The notes: generated from the sequence alone by a model not told the origin. DNA of 64,000 bases from JACRCT01 sp036504155 (GCA_036504155.1 DASXVQ010000038.1:36020-100019); one strand, 5' to 3'; positions 50,563 through 61,700 are shown, numbered from the stretch's first letter. Numbers and translations are program-made.

Positions 50563-50699
50563 GGGTTGGGCCCGGGATACTCGCGGGGCGACCTCGGGAC
50601 TGGCCGGACCCCTGCCCGGTATGGCTCAATGCGAAATCCGGGGCGCTGGCCGTTAGAGAATCCCCAGGAAAACCGCCGGCCAACGGTTCAAGAGGATCC

Positions 50700-53600
50700 A
50701 TGGAACAAGTCCAGTCGCTGACCGAGCGCATCCAGGCGCTCAAGGTGATCGCGCAGTCGCTGCAGGAGGGCGCCGTCCACACCCGGCTTCTGCCCGAGGT
50801 GGACCAGGTCCTGGCGCTCCCGGACGACCTCGCGTCCGCCAGCGTGGGCGAGCGGGAGGCGGTCTCCCGCCAGGTGCGCGAGTACGAGCAGGCCTTCGAC
50901 CGCCTGGGCTACACGCTCCTCGATCAGATCATGCCCACCACCGGCGCCTCGCCGGTCTTCCGCATCGTCCGCGCCGCCGACGAGTTCCGCGCCCGCCTGA
51001 AGGCCCGCCTGGGCCGCGCCGTGAGCACCGCCAAGGGCGAGCTGCGGATCGAGGCCCGGCACCTCGAGGCGCTCTCGCGCTACAGCCTGTCCATCGGCAC
51101 GCCCCCGGTCACCGACGGCATGAAGGACCTGGTGGCGCGCACCCTCTTCGGCACCGAGCTGCCCGGCCTCTACGCCTACCTGGAGACGCTCTCCTGCGAT
51201 CGGCGCGTCCTCTCCGCGCTGCTCGACCACCTGGGGGCCCTGGTCGACTCGAGCCTGCACTACAGCACCACCGCCGAGGAGCGGGACTTCCTCTCCGAGG
51301 CGGCGCAGTTCTCCAACTTCGAGGGCGCCAGCTTCCTCAACCGCGTGGTCGTCACCGAGAGCCCGGCGCGGGTCACGCACCTCATCGCCCACCACGTCTT
51401 CGACACCGTCGGGCAGGGCCAGGCGGCGCCGGTGCGCGTGCTCGACGAGGTGGACCGCCTGGACGCCGACCTGCTCGAGCAGATGAGGGCGCAGCCCAAC
51501 CAGGTCTTCGTGGCCAAGGTCACGCGCATCCCGCACACGCTCTTCCAGTCGGGCGCGGGCTGGGACTCGGTGCTGGGCCGCCTGATGCTGCTGGACGTCT
51601 CGGAGCGCGCCAGCCGCTCGAACACCACCATCGTCTACACGCTGTTCCCGCACGTCGCGCGCACGCTCAGCAACATCCAGACGAGCTTCGCGGGCCGGCC
51701 GGCCAATACCCAGCTGGCGCTGCGGCGGATCCTCGAGCGCTTCCCGGTCCGATCGATCGCCGGCGTCCGGGCGGCGCTGAGCTCGCGGCTCGAGGGGCTC
51801 GAGGCCGGCGGCGCGTTCAAGCTCTCGGTGGAGGAGCTGCGCAAGAGCGACTGGCGCCGCAACGACCTCTTCGACGCCCTGGCGCTGGGCAAGCTCGAGC
51901 GGTTCGTGGGCTTCCTGCAGGACGTCGCCGAGGGCGACGGGGCGGCCCTGCGCAAGCTCGGCGAGGAGCTGTGCGAGTCCACCGCCTCGAGGTGGATGAA
52001 GTACTTCTACGGCGGCCTGCCTCGCGAGACCTACCGCGCGGCGGTGCTGCCCGGTGGAGGCCGCGGCGCCCTGCGGCTGGTCGGCGAGTACCACCGCGGC
52101 TGCGTGCGCGAGGCGGTCGCGCGCTTCCAGCAGGAGGAGCTGCCGGCCTCCCGCGCGCGGCTGGAGGAGCTCAAGAAGAGCCTGGGCATCCCGGAGGAGA
52201 GCTCCGACGAGATCGAGGCCGCGGCCCGGCAGTCGCAGCTGCGCGCGGCGCCGCCGCAGCAGTGGAACGCCAGCGGCCAGGCTGCGACCAAGGGCCGGCA
52301 CTTCGAGAAGACGCTGCGCTACCGGCTGGCCGACGCCGCGGCCAAGGCGAGCCGCAAGGCGGGGCAGGGGCTGCAGAAGGCCGCCTTCGGCAACGCGGCG
52401 GGGCCCGCGGCGGCGGCGCTCAAGCGGACGATGAAGCGCGCCGGCCTGGGCGCCCTGCACGGGCACCTGGAGGGCGGCGTGCTGGGCAAGCTGCGCGAGG
52501 CGGATCGCAAGGCGCGCTCGCTGCTCGCCCCGGCGCAGGAGGCGGTGCGGCTGGCGCAGCACGTGATGGAGGACGTCAAGGGCGAGTCGGACCCGGTGGC
52601 GGTCGGCGAGATCGAGGCGATGCTGCAGGGCGTGGAGCGCTCCGGCTTCTGGCCGACGCTGGTCCTGCCGGAGATGGCCTGGACCTACCAGGACGTCTTC
52701 CCGGAGCGCGACTACCCGCGCGCGGCGACGGTGCGCATCCCGCTCAACCAGCGCCACGAGATGGACCCCGACGCGCTGCTCGAGTGGATCGAGGAGCTGC
52801 GCTACCAGCTGCGGCGCTTCCCGGAGCTGTTCCGGCTGTGCTGCCAGAGCGTGCTGGTGGTGATCAACACGCCGCACAACCCCACCGGCGTGGCCTGGCG
52901 GCGGGAGACCGTGCTGCGGCTGCTGCAGATCGCCGCGCTCTACGACCTCGCCGTCTGCGACGACAACAGCTACCACAAGCTCCTCACCCGCCGGTGCAAG
53001 GACCTGGAGGGCGACGCCTGCGTCGCGCAGATCTACGAGGAGCACCGCGCGCACCTGGGCTCGCCGGTGCGCATCCACACCGTCGGGGCGACGACCAAGG
53101 CGCTGCAGGGCTCGGGCGACCGCACCGGCCTGCTGCACTCCAACGTGCCGGAGTGCGTCGAGTACGCGCAGCGGAACGCCTCCGCGCCGCACCTGATGTC
53201 GCTGTACATGACGCAGCTCAAGCTCGAGTCCGGGCTCGCGGTGAAGCGCTACACCGGCGTGCTGGAGAAGCTCGCCGCGGACCTGTTGAGCCCGGCCGTC
53301 GTGACGCCGCCCTGGGAGAGCCTGCAGGGGCTGCTCGAGTCCGAGCTCGCCTCGCTGCGCTCGCCCGAGGTGCCGGTGGCCGCCTTCCGCTGCCTGCTCG
53401 AGGGCTACGAGGAGCTGCTGCGGCTGCGCGAGCGCGACGCCTCCTTCGCCGACCTCTCCGAGGCGATGAGCAAGCTCGTCGCCCGGCTCAAGCGGCTGCG
53501 GCTCGAGGTGCGCCTGCGCGACGACGTGGAGCGGCGCATCGAGGAGGTCAAGGGCGCCTGCCGGCGCGCGCTGCCTGACACCGAGTTCATCGAGCCCGAC

Positions 53601-56600
53601 GGCGCCTTCTACGCCTGCGTGCGGCTGTGCCCGCCGGGCGACGAGCGCGGCGTCCGCGAGTTCCTGGAGGCCATCGCCCGCCACCGCAAGGTGGACGTCG
53701 TCTGGGCGGGCGGCGGCTTCGTGCGGCTGTCGCTGGGCGGCCGGCTGCCCGGCAACGAGGAGGGATATGGGAGGTTCGGGAAGGCGGTGGAGCTCTACCT
53801 GGGCCTGCTCGCGCGCTACTGGGAGAAGTTCGAGGCCTCCGGCCGCGACCTCGCCGGGCTGGCCAAGCTCTTCGGCAACGGGGCAGAGGATCCGCTGACG
53901 CCGGCGCTCGACGACCTCGCCCCGCTGATCGAGCTGCTGCCCGCCGGCGAGAAGGCCACGGCCATGCCGGTCGCCGAGAGCGAGCGCGGCATCGTCTACT
54001 GCATCGAGGAGGGCCGCTCGGTCGCGGACAAGGTCTTCGTCGAGTGGCCCCTCGACACGCTCGGGGTGAGGTGCGACTCGGTGGAGCAGATGCTCGCCTC
54101 GCGCACCTTCCGCGTCGTCTACCGCCGGCTGCTCAAGAAGGTCTACCGGCGCCTGCCCGAGCTGGCCGACCTGTCGTTCGAGCGCGCCGAGAACCAGTAC
54201 GGGCCGCTCTCGTGCCTGGCCGCCTACCACGACCGCCAGCTCATCGACGACGTGTTCCGGCAGGTGCTGACCCGCATGTATCGGGAGTGGCACGGCGCGA
54301 ACACCATCAAGGTCCTGCTCGCCAAGCTCGACGCCGCCCGGCACCACGAGAAGGTCGCCGCGCTGCACGGCATCAACGGCACGGTCACCGACCTCGTCAA
54401 CGAGCTGATGCACGCCTTCGACCTCGAGGACTCGGCGATCGACGCCACCGGGACCTTCGCCATCGGCTGCGAGCAGCTGGACGGCATCCGCGCCAGCGAC
54501 ACGCTGCCCGAGTGGCTGCGCAAGGTCGTCGAGGGCACGCCCTTCGCCGGCGCCACCGCGCCGCTCGACCCCAAGCCCAGCTACGTCACCGGAGCCGCCA
54601 AGCGCGTCTCCGACCACCGCTATGGCTTCACCCGGCGCGACCGGGCGGCGAGCGGCGGGGTGGACGACGGCAAGCCGGAGCTCTCGCACTTCCAGGGCCG
54701 GCTCGGCGAGTTCGCGCGGCTGGCCGACCTGTCCTCCTACGTCTGCAAGGCGGAGCAGGTCGGGCCGTTCCGGATGCTGGTGGTCATCCACAAGGCCTGC
54801 TTCCACCTCATCGCCGACGAGCTGCGCCTCTTCCCGCAGATCGAGGAGGTGCAGCAGCGCGAGCGGTTGGAGCGCCTGCCCTGGGACGGGGTGATGCTCT
54901 TCGGGCTGCCCGCGAGCGTGATGGGCGACGGCGCCAAGACCGGCTACGTGCTCGACCGCCGCGGCGACGGGGCGCTCCTGCCGGTGGCGTGGATCGCCCG
55001 CGAGGACGCCACCGACTACGTGGGCTTCTTCAAGAAGACGCTGCTCACGCTGCACAACGAGCGGGTCAAGGCCCTGGGCGGCCTGCCGATCCACGGCTCG
55101 ATGATCACGCTCACCTTCAAGAACGGCCTGCGCAAGACGCTGGTCTTCACCGCGGACAGCGGCACCGGCAAGAGCGAGACCATCACCGCGATGATGGAGC
55201 AGTCGATCAACGCCGACGGCCCCGCGGCGGACCTCGCGCGCGTCGACGTGCTCTCCGGCGACATGCTCTCGCTCTGGCGCGGCGGCGACGGGCAGGTCTA
55301 CGGCTTCGGCACCGAGACCGGCGACTTCCTGCGGCTGACCGACATCACCGAGCGCTGGAAGGCGCGCTTCGGGGACCTGCTCGAGCGCGGCAGCTACTCG
55401 AACCTGGACCACCCGAAGAACCCGCGGGTGACCATCCCGGGCATCTGCGATCCGCGCAAGCTCTTGGCGCCCACCCGCGTGAACGGCTTCTTCTACATCG
55501 ACAACTACACGCCGCTGTCCGCGGGCGGGGCGGTGGAGCTGGGCGAGGACGCCCACCAAGTGCTGCGCGCGACGCTCGTGCGCGGGCTGCGCAAGAACAA
55601 GGGCACCAGCGGCGACCAGCCCAGCCTGCGCGCCGGCCTGGAGTTCGCGAGCGAGACGGAGGTGGTGACCCGCTTCCTCCACGCCATCGACGACCTGCTC
55701 GACTGGCAGGAGAAGGAGGTCGGCCCGTCCGGCCACGGGACGACGAACGACGGCACGCGCCGCACCTGCCTGGGCTACCGCGACGGCGCCGAGGACGTGT
55801 ACGTCGCGCGCGACATGGTCCGGGCGGCGTTCATCGGCAAGAAGTTCCTCCAGGACGAGAAGAAGCTGGTCGTGCAGGGCGTCGACTACGACGTCCTGCG
55901 CAACGTGTACTGGCTCAAGTGCGGCGGGGAGAGGGTCGTGCTCGACCGCGAGGTCTACGACCAGATCTACGAGCCGCTGGTCTCGACCTTCTGTGGCAAC
56001 CCCTTCGTCGACCCGGAGGGGATGAGCCGCGTGCTGGACACCTACGCCACCACGATGCAGGCCGCCAAGGTGCACACCGGGGTGGTCAAGACGCAGCTCG
56101 CGCGCGAGGGCTACGAGTTCCTCGGGCCGGCCAAGGCCTCGAAGGACATCGTCACCTTCCTGCTCGAGGACGAGGAGGTGAACGCCCGCTTCCAGCGCAA
56201 CAAGGGCAAGGTGCAGAGGGCGATGGACCTGACCTTCTCGGGAGTGCTGCAGCCGGGCACGAACCTGCCGGTGGAGCTGGAGGGCTACAACCTGCTCTTG
56301 CTCGAGGCGCACGAGAGCACGCACGTCGCCTTCCAGGATCTGGACGGCCGGGCGTTCACCTTCTCGACGCCGTACTACCAGCCTCCGGCGGTGGAGGAGG
56401 CGACGCGCAGGCCCTTCAAGCCGGCGATCGCCATGCCGGACATGGTGGAGGCCATCCGGGACATCTGCGCGAACCCCGACCACGAGCTGGATTTGTCGCA
56501 CCTGCACGTGGACCTGTGGGAGTACGACCGCATCCAGTGGTGGCGCAGCGGCGAGGAGCTGATCTTCCAGGTGCTGCTGGTCAACGGGATCGTCACTCTG

Positions 56601-56702
56601 GGATCGAGCGGGCGGGAGCTGGCGCGCTTCCCGGCCGAGGTGCGCAAGGCCGCGGCGATCGCCGAGAGGATCCGTGCGGACCGGGCGCCGGTGGGGGGGT
56701 AG
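50700..56702 (+). CDS. Giant aminotransferase / P-loop (HprK-PEPCK-like) fusion protein
   Basis: A 2000-residue soluble protein, ATG at 50700 with AAGAGGA upstream. Residues 1 to about 590 are mostly helical with no recognised motif. About 600-1040 is a class I/II PLP aminotransferase-like fold: 'VVINTPHNPTGVAW' (about 719-732), 'VCDDNSYHK' (Asp754/755, Tyr758) and the presumed PLP lysine Lys800 in 'VGATTKALQGSGDRTGL', with the small domain near 960-1010. From about 1040 a second enzyme-like region follows, with the P-loop 'ADSGTGKSETITAMM' (Lys1491), closest in pattern to HPr kinase and PEP carboxykinase, then 'NGFFYIDNYTPLSAGG' (about 1596). The C-terminal half may match a DUF4914-like family; I cannot verify this. 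Function unknown; no frameshift seen. It is monocistronic. Confidence 0.8.
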   Translation: MEQVQSLTERIQALKVIAQSLQEGAVHTRLLPEVDQVLALPDDLASASVGEREAVSRQVREYEQAFDRLGYTLLDQIMPTTGASPVFRIVRAADEFRARLKARLGRAVSTAKGELRIEARHLEALSRYSLSIGTPPVTDGMKDLVARTLFGTELPGLYAYLETLSCDRRVLSALLDHLGALVDSSLHYSTTAEERDFLSEAAQFSNFEGASFLNRVVVTESPARVTHLIAHHVFDTVGQGQAAPVRVLDEVDRLDADLLEQMRAQPNQVFVAKVTRIPHTLFQSGAGWDSVLGRLMLLDVSERASRSNTTIVYTLFPHVARTLSNIQTSFAGRPANTQLALRRILERFPVRSIAGVRAALSSRLEGLEAGGAFKLSVEELRKSDWRRNDLFDALALGKLERFVGFLQDVAEGDGAALRKLGEELCESTASRWMKYFYGGLPRETYRAAVLPGGGRGALRLVGEYHRGCVREAVARFQQEELPASRARLEELKKSLGIPEESSDEIEAAARQSQLRAAPPQQWNASGQAATKGRHFEKTLRYRLADAAAKASRKAGQGLQKAAFGNAAGPAAAALKRTMKRAGLGALHGHLEGGVLGKLREADRKARSLLAPAQEAVRLAQHVMEDVKGESDPVAVGEIEAMLQGVERSGFWPTLVLPEMAWTYQDVFPERDYPRAATVRIPLNQRHEMDPDALLEWIEELRYQLRRFPELFRLCCQSVLVVINTPHNPTGVAWRRETVLRLLQIAALYDLAVCDDNSYHKLLTRRCKDLEGDACVAQIYEEHRAHLGSPVRIHTVGATTKALQGSGDRTGLLHSNVPECVEYAQRNASAPHLMSLYMTQLKLESGLAVKRYTGVLEKLAADLLSPAVVTPPWESLQGLLESELASLRSPEVPVAAFRCLLEGYEELLRLRERDASFADLSEAMSKLVARLKRLRLEVRLRDDVERRIEEVKGACRRALPDTEFIEPDGAFYACVRLCPPGDERGVREFLEAIARHRKVDVVWAGGGFVRLSLGGRLPGNEEGYGRFGKAVELYLGLLARYWEKFEASGRDLAGLAKLFGNGAEDPLTPALDDLAPLIELLPAGEKATAMPVAESERGIVYCIEEGRSVADKVFVEWPLDTLGVRCDSVEQMLASRTFRVVYRRLLKKVYRRLPELADLSFERAENQYGPLSCLAAYHDRQLIDDVFRQVLTRMYREWHGANTIKVLLAKLDAARHHEKVAALHGINGTVTDLVNELMHAFDLEDSAIDATGTFAIGCEQLDGIRASDTLPEWLRKVVEGTPFAGATAPLDPKPSYVTGAAKRVSDHRYGFTRRDRAASGGVDDGKPELSHFQGRLGEFARLADLSSYVCKAEQVGPFRMLVVIHKACFHLIADELRLFPQIEEVQQRERLERLPWDGVMLFGLPASVMGDGAKTGYVLDRRGDGALLPVAWIAREDATDYVGFFKKTLLTLHNERVKALGGLPIHGSMITLTFKNGLRKTLVFTADSGTGKSETITAMMEQSINADGPAADLARVDVLSGDMLSLWRGGDGQVYGFGTETGDFLRLTDITERWKARFGDLLERGSYSNLDHPKNPRVTIPGICDPRKLLAPTRVNGFFYIDNYTPLSAGGAVELGEDAHQVLRATLVRGLRKNKGTSGDQPSLRAGLEFASETEVVTRFLHAIDDLLDWQEKEVGPSGHGTTNDGTRRTCLGYRDGAEDVYVARDMVRAAFIGKKFLQDEKKLVVQGVDYDVLRNVYWLKCGGERVVLDREVYDQIYEPLVSTFCGNPFVDPEGMSRVLDTYATTMQAAKVHTGVVKTQLAREGYEFLGPAKASKDIVTFLLEDEEVNARFQRNKGKVQRAMDLTFSGVLQPGTNLPVELEGYNLLLLEAHESTHVAFQDLDGRAFTFSTPYYQPPAVEEATRRPFKPAIAMPDMVEAIRDICANPDHELDLSHLHVDLWEYDRIQWWRSGEELIFQVLLVNGIVTLGSSGRELARFPAEVRKAAAIAERIRADRAPVGG

Positions 56703-56823
56703 CGGTAGCGCGAGGACGCGCCGGACAACGGACCCAGCCCGGGCTATACACCAGCTCGTCGTCCCGGCTTGCAGCGGGACACGGGCCCCAGGGATGGATC
56801 GGCCTACTGCATCGACCGTCCAG

Positions 56824-57327
56824 TCACGGATGGATGGCCGACCCTGGGAGCCGTCGTAGCAGCCTGCGATACCAAGGCAGTCCCCAGTCTGGATGGTCGT
56901 ACCAGATCGTCTCATGCGAGATGCTGAGGTCGAGAGCCGCGACTCGACTCACCACGTCGCGCGACATCATGAACAATCCGAACTCCCCGGTGATGCCCGA
57001 GGAATGCTGGGGCGTGACGTGGAACAGCAGGTCGAGCCAAGGCCGGTGCTTTGGGTCGAGGGCACGAACCTGCTGGGTGTGCGGTTCGATCTTGTCGAGC
57101 AGCGCCACGAGCCGATCGTGCGCTGCGCAGGTTGCGTCCTTCGGCGAGTCGAGCTGCCAGATGCGGCTGACCTGAGTCTTCCTCGTTCCTTCTGGGGAGA
57201 GGCTCACCGTCTCGATGCGACGCACCTGGGTCTGCGCCAAGCCGAGATGGTGTGATACGTCGTCGGCTTCGGGGCCTTCGGCGGTGTCGAGTGAGATCAA
57301 CAGCGCGACGTGGGAGTAAAGGAGCAT
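56824..57327 (-). CDS. DUF4279-like protein
   Basis: A 167-residue soluble protein starting MLLYSHVALLISLD. 'ADDVSHHLGLAQTQVRRIE' near the start, 'SRIWQLDSP' and 'HDRLVALLDKIEPHTQQVRAL' in the middle and 'GEFGLFMMSRDVVSRVAALDLSISHETIWY' (in parts) at the end match the layout of DUF4279 proteins, whose role is unknown; some act as immunity-like proteins. GC is lower than in neighbours, suggesting recent arrival. It is convergent with the giant fusion gene. Confidence 0.65.
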   Translation of the reverse strand: MLLYSHVALLISLDTAEGPEADDVSHHLGLAQTQVRRIETVSLSPEGTRKTQVSRIWQLDSPKDATCAAHDRLVALLDKIEPHTQQVRALDPKHRPWLDLLFHVTPQHSSGITGEFGLFMMSRDVVSRVAALDLSISHETIWYDHPDWGLPWYRRLLRRLPGSAIHP

Positions 57328-57617
57328 GAAGCGGAGGATACCGCGCTGCTGCCCACTTGCCCGGTGCTACGGAGCGACTCAGACTGCGCCACCCTTCAGA
57401 ATGCGCCCGAGTCAGTGGCAATGAAGCAGGCTATTTAATCGGCAAAGAATTCACAATTCTGTAGCCAGGCGGAAGAATGCGCATTGCGCCATGGGTACTA
57501 GAACAGGCAATGCCTTTGGCGAGCGCCCGCACTATCACCGCGGTGGTCCAGCAGGGCAGCCGGCTCCTCCTGGAGGCGGTCATGGGCACCATCGACCTTG
57601 GCAAGGGGGCTCATAGT

Positions 57618-57929
57618 ATGAACCCGGTATTGGTAAAATGCGCCGACTCCGATGTCATTATTTTTGAATCAGCCGAGGCGGCATCGCGATTTATGGAGGC
57701 CCCCGATGTCCGCGACGGGGGGTATCTGTTGGTATTGGATGCGGCGGCTCTGGAGCTTGAGCCCGTTTTCGAGGTAGAGGGGCGTTTTCTCAAGCGTGAA
57801 CGTGTTGTCTTGGTTCAGAAGTCCCCACCCAGGGCGCATCCCGAGGAGCTGCGCTCTATGCTGATTCGTGTCTTGGAAATCCATGGGGACGCGATTGGGG
57901 AATTCGCACCTGGCCCGTCGACGACTTAA
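57618..57929 (+). CDS. Small hypothetical protein, lower GC
   Basis: A 103-residue protein, MNPVLVKCADSDVIIFESAE start, with AAGGGGG nine bases upstream. No motif or signal peptide is seen; the fold looks alpha/beta. An upstream ATG-like start at 57477 in frame would add 47 residues of uncertain quality. Base composition near 53% GC differs sharply from the genome. Together with the DUF4279-like gene it forms a probable acquired patch next to transposase debris. Immunity-type function is only a guess. Confidence 0.6.
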   Translation: MNPVLVKCADSDVIIFESAEAASRFMEAPDVRDGGYLLVLDAAALELEPVFEVEGRFLKRERVVLVQKSPPRAHPEELRSMLIRVLEIHGDAIGEFAPGPSTT

Positions 57930-58159
57930 TGAGGCGCGCTCTATTGCACAAGACCATGTGATGCAGCCTTCTGGCGCTCCTCTTCCTCGGCGAAGGGAAA
58001 TGCTGCCGTTTCCGGGGTCGGTCGGTATGGTGGCCAATGGAAATGCGATTCCTCCTCATACGGGCGCGCCGGGTGTGCCCGGGCCACCCCGAGCCCCGGC
58101 GTGCAAGACGAGGAACTGGCCACGCTGCCCGGAGACGGGGAGCCGATAGAGCAAGGGCA

Positions 58160-58440
58160 AGCGCAGCCGGAGGAGAGGTACGTGCGCCGGTCGGAGCTGA
58201 TGCGCAGGTCAGGGGCGTAGAGGTGCTGGACAGCCCGTGCGGCGGGAAGAGGGAGTTCGTGGAGGAGGTCTGCACGAAGGAGAAGATCCGGCAGACGCTG
58301 GAGCGGCTGGGGCTGTGGAGGGAGCCGCGGGAGGTGGCCAAGGCGCGCCCGGGGCCGCAGGCCCCGATGTTCGACCGGCACTGCAGCGGCGACGGCGTCG
58401 ATCCGCAGGCCCCGGCGCGGTCATCAGCAAGAAGAAGTGA
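58160..58440 (+). pseudogene. IS91-family-like transposase C-terminal remnant
   Basis: One frame reads 'EERYVRRSELMRRSGA' and stops; after a frame change the next reads 'VEVLDSPCGGKREFVEEV' then 'KIRQTLERLGLWREP'. Together this follows the IS91-type transposase end (Y..W.ELLRR...vL.CP.CGG...i......i..iL.hLGL). The N-terminal catalytic part is absent. It marks a past insertion here. Confidence 0.6.
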
Positions 58441-58793
58441 GCAGTCCGGGGCGCTGCCGGGCCTACCGTCCCCAGACCCCGCAGAGTGTCCACTCCGACC
58501 TGAAGCACAGCCGCAGCGGGTCGCCCGTCTTCGGGCTGGTAACCGTGGATGAGCACGGCAGCGGGTTGCCCGCGGCGGTCGGCGGCCGTGGACGCGGCGC
58601 AGTCGGCGTCGTAGTCGCGGCTGCGGGATGCACCAGGAGCGCAGCTGCGCCAGCCTCGCGTGTCTCCACATGCGGGGTCTCCACACCCAAAGGCTTCGGG
58701 GTTCGCCCCGACGCGCTATGCTCCGCGGCGTTTTCAGCCCACGCTCCCCGTGACTGGGGCGGCTGCGGGCAAGCCTCGAGGAGCCGACCCGAA
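58441..58793. other. Gap upstream of the transglutaminase-TPR gene
   Basis: This 353-base stretch has no supportable gene. Its end holds a possible -10 TATGCT near 58720 and a GAGGAG at about 58778-58783 for the next gene. The segment from 58441 to about 58690 may be further decayed insertion sequence. Confidence 0.4.
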
Positions 58794-61700
58794 ATGCGCC
58801 CTTCCGAGAAGACCCGATCCTGCTCCCGCCTGGCCGTCGCCGGGCTCGCGCTCTCTCTCGCGCTCGCCGGGGCCTGCGCGACCACCCCGGTCGCGCCCAC
58901 GGCCGAGGTGCGGCCGGCGGCGTCGAGCGGTGCGGGCTGGGAGCCGGGGGCGGGCGCGCAGCAGGCGCTGGAAGAGGTCTGGGCCGCCAAGCCGTTCGCA
59001 GCGAAGGCCTCGACGCTCGCCCGCGCCTCCGGCGGACGCGTGGCCCGCATGCACCCCGCGGAGGTGCTGCTGATCGACAGCTCGGTGCGCCTCGAGCCCG
59101 GCGGCCGCGCCGTCGAGGTCGAACGGACGCTCTGGCGCGTGCTCGACGACGCGCCCGACCAGACGTTGACCTTCGAGTGGTCTCCCTGGCGCCAGGAGCG
59201 GCCGCAGGTGCGCGCGCGGGTGGTCTCCGCGGACGGCGCCGAGAGCCTGCTCGACCCGAAGAGCATCGTCGAGGGCGTCGCCACCGTCGACGGGCTGCAG
59301 CTCTCCGACGTGCACCGCCTCCAGGTGCCCTTGCCCCAGGTGCGCCGGGGCTCGGTGGTCGAGCTGGAGGTGGTCCACGTCGACACCCGCCCGATGCTCC
59401 AGGACGGCGGCCACGGCGACTCCCACTCGCTCTGGGGGGTCGAGCCCGTCCGCCGCCGGCGCTTCCACGTCCAGGCCCCGGCGAGCGCGCCGCTGAAGTT
59501 CGAGGTCGTGGGCGCCCCGGCGCCGCAGCTGCAGCGCGACGGCGAGCGCCAGCTCCTCGACGTCGAGGTCGGCGAGCTCGACTTCAAGCCCTTCGGCCTG
59601 ACCCGCTCGCAGCTGCGCGAGCGCACGCCCCGCTTTGGCTGGACGACCTGGACCTCCTGGGAGGGCGTGGCGCGCGGCTACGGGAAGCTGCTCGAGCCGG
59701 TGTTCGCCGACGAGCCCGACCTCTCCTCGCTCTCGCCCCTTGTGGCCCAGGCCGCCGGCGACACCGAGAAGGCGCAGGCCGTCCTGCGCTGGGTCTCCGA
59801 GCGGGTCCGCTACACCGCGCTGCACCTGCGCGAGGGGGCCATCGTGCCCACCCCGCCGTCGGCGGTGCTCGCCCGCGGCTACGGCGACTGCAAGGACCTG
59901 TCGGTGCTGGTCGCCTCTTGCCTGCGGCGCGTCGGCGTGCGCGCCGAGGTCGCCCTGGCCATGGCCGACGGGCCCGTCCCGCGCGACGGGCTGCCCGGGC
60001 TCGAGCCGTTCAAGCACATGATCGTCGTGGTGCCCGACCCGAAGGGCGGCGAGCCGCTCTGGCTGGACGCCACCGCGCCGGTCTACCCGGCCGGCGTGCT
60101 GCCGGTGGCGGTGCGCAACCAGCGCTCGCTCGTCGTCTCGGCGTCGACCCGCGGCCTGGTCTCGACGCCCACCAGCCGCCAGACGCCGCTCGTCTACCGC
60201 GAGACGATCGAGGCGCGCCTGGCACCCTTCGGCGAGGGCAGCGCCCGCCTCGCGCTCGAGAGCGGCGGCGCGGCCGAGGGCTACGCGCGCTCGCAGGCCG
60301 AACCTTGCGACGCGGCCGCGGCGCACAAGCTGGCGCAGGACACGGTCTCGACCCTCTTCGGCGAGCTGCCCTTCACCGCGGCGCTGCGCAACTGCAAGGC
60401 CGGCGACGGGCAGCTCACCGTCGTCGCCGAGCTGGGCCCCACCCCGGTGCTGGAGACGGGCGACCGGCTGGCCACCCTGCGCCTGCCCTCGCAGCTGATC
60501 CTCAAGGTCGCGCCCGAGGGGCTCGCCGGCCCCAAGCCCAAGACGGACGAGCGCACCGATGCGGAGAAGCAGGACGAGCGGCAGCGGATGCTGGAGGAGA
60601 CCGGGATGGCGCCGGAGGACCTCGAGCGGCGCGCCTTCGACTTCGGCTTCAGGCCCCTGGCCGAGCGCCTCTACCGCATCACCCTGCCGCCGCGCTTCGC
60701 CGTCGGGACGCTGCCGCCCGACCGCACCCTGGCCATGGGCCCGTCGACCTTCACCGAGACCTACGCGCGGGTGGACGAGCGCACCGTCGAGGCGCGCTTC
60801 CGGTTCGAGGCCGAGCGCAGCGAGTGGTCGGTCGAGGACGTCAAGGCCTTCCGCGACGCCTTCTGGAAGCGCTTCTCGGGCGCCATGCCCGAGCTCGTCT
60901 TCACCTTCGAGCCGGCCAAGCTGCTCGAGGAGCGCCACCCGGCCGAGGCCGTGGCGCTGGCGCGCCGGTGGCTGGCCGAGCAGCCGGCCGACGCCCAGAC
61001 CCGCGCCCGCTTTGCGCGGATGCTGATGGGGCTGGGCCTGAACGAGCTGGCGCGCCAGGAGGCGGAGCGCGCGCTCAAGGACGCGCCGGACGACCCCTTT
61101 GTCCTGATGGTGCGCGGCGACGTGGCTCGCGCCGACGCCAACGGGGTCATGTACCGGCCGCCCTTCGAGCGCGCCCGGGCCCTGGAGTGCCTGCGCAAGG
61201 CGCACGAGAAGCTCCCCGACCACGGCTGGAGCGCGAGGGCGCTCGCCGAGACGCTGCGCCGCAACGAGGCGGGCGAGCTGGTCTCGGGGTGGACCGCGGA
61301 GCACGCCGAGGCGGCCTCCGTGCTGCAGGCCATGGCCGAGCGCAGGGGAGGAGAGTGGGCCCTGACCGCGCTCACCGACCTCTACCTGCGCGCCCGGCGC
61401 GACGGCGACCTCAAGGCGCTCTACGAGAAGCACCCCTCGCTGCGGGAGGGCAACGAGCCGGGGCCGGGGGTCATCGCCGAGGTGCTCAGCGGCACAGTCG
61501 AGGGCACGCTGCGGCGCCTCGAGCAGATCAGCGAGCCCAAGGCGCGCTTCAGCGCCCTGGCGGCGGCCTACTCGGTCCTGGGGCACCTGCGGCACTACGA
61601 CGAGGCCCAGCAGCTCGTCGAGCGCTTCCAGCCCGGCGACGCCCTGGCGCGCGAGGTGGGCGTGCTCAAGACGATGAACGCCGGCCTGAAGGCGGTGCCG

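Noticed and set aside
50688..56915. A 2075-residue open frame on the minus strand
   Set aside because: It is antisense to the aminotransferase/P-loop gene, whose plus-strand frame carries recognisable motifs. Long antisense frames are expected at this GC content; its translation is low-complexity (Arg, Val, Leu, Gln, His).
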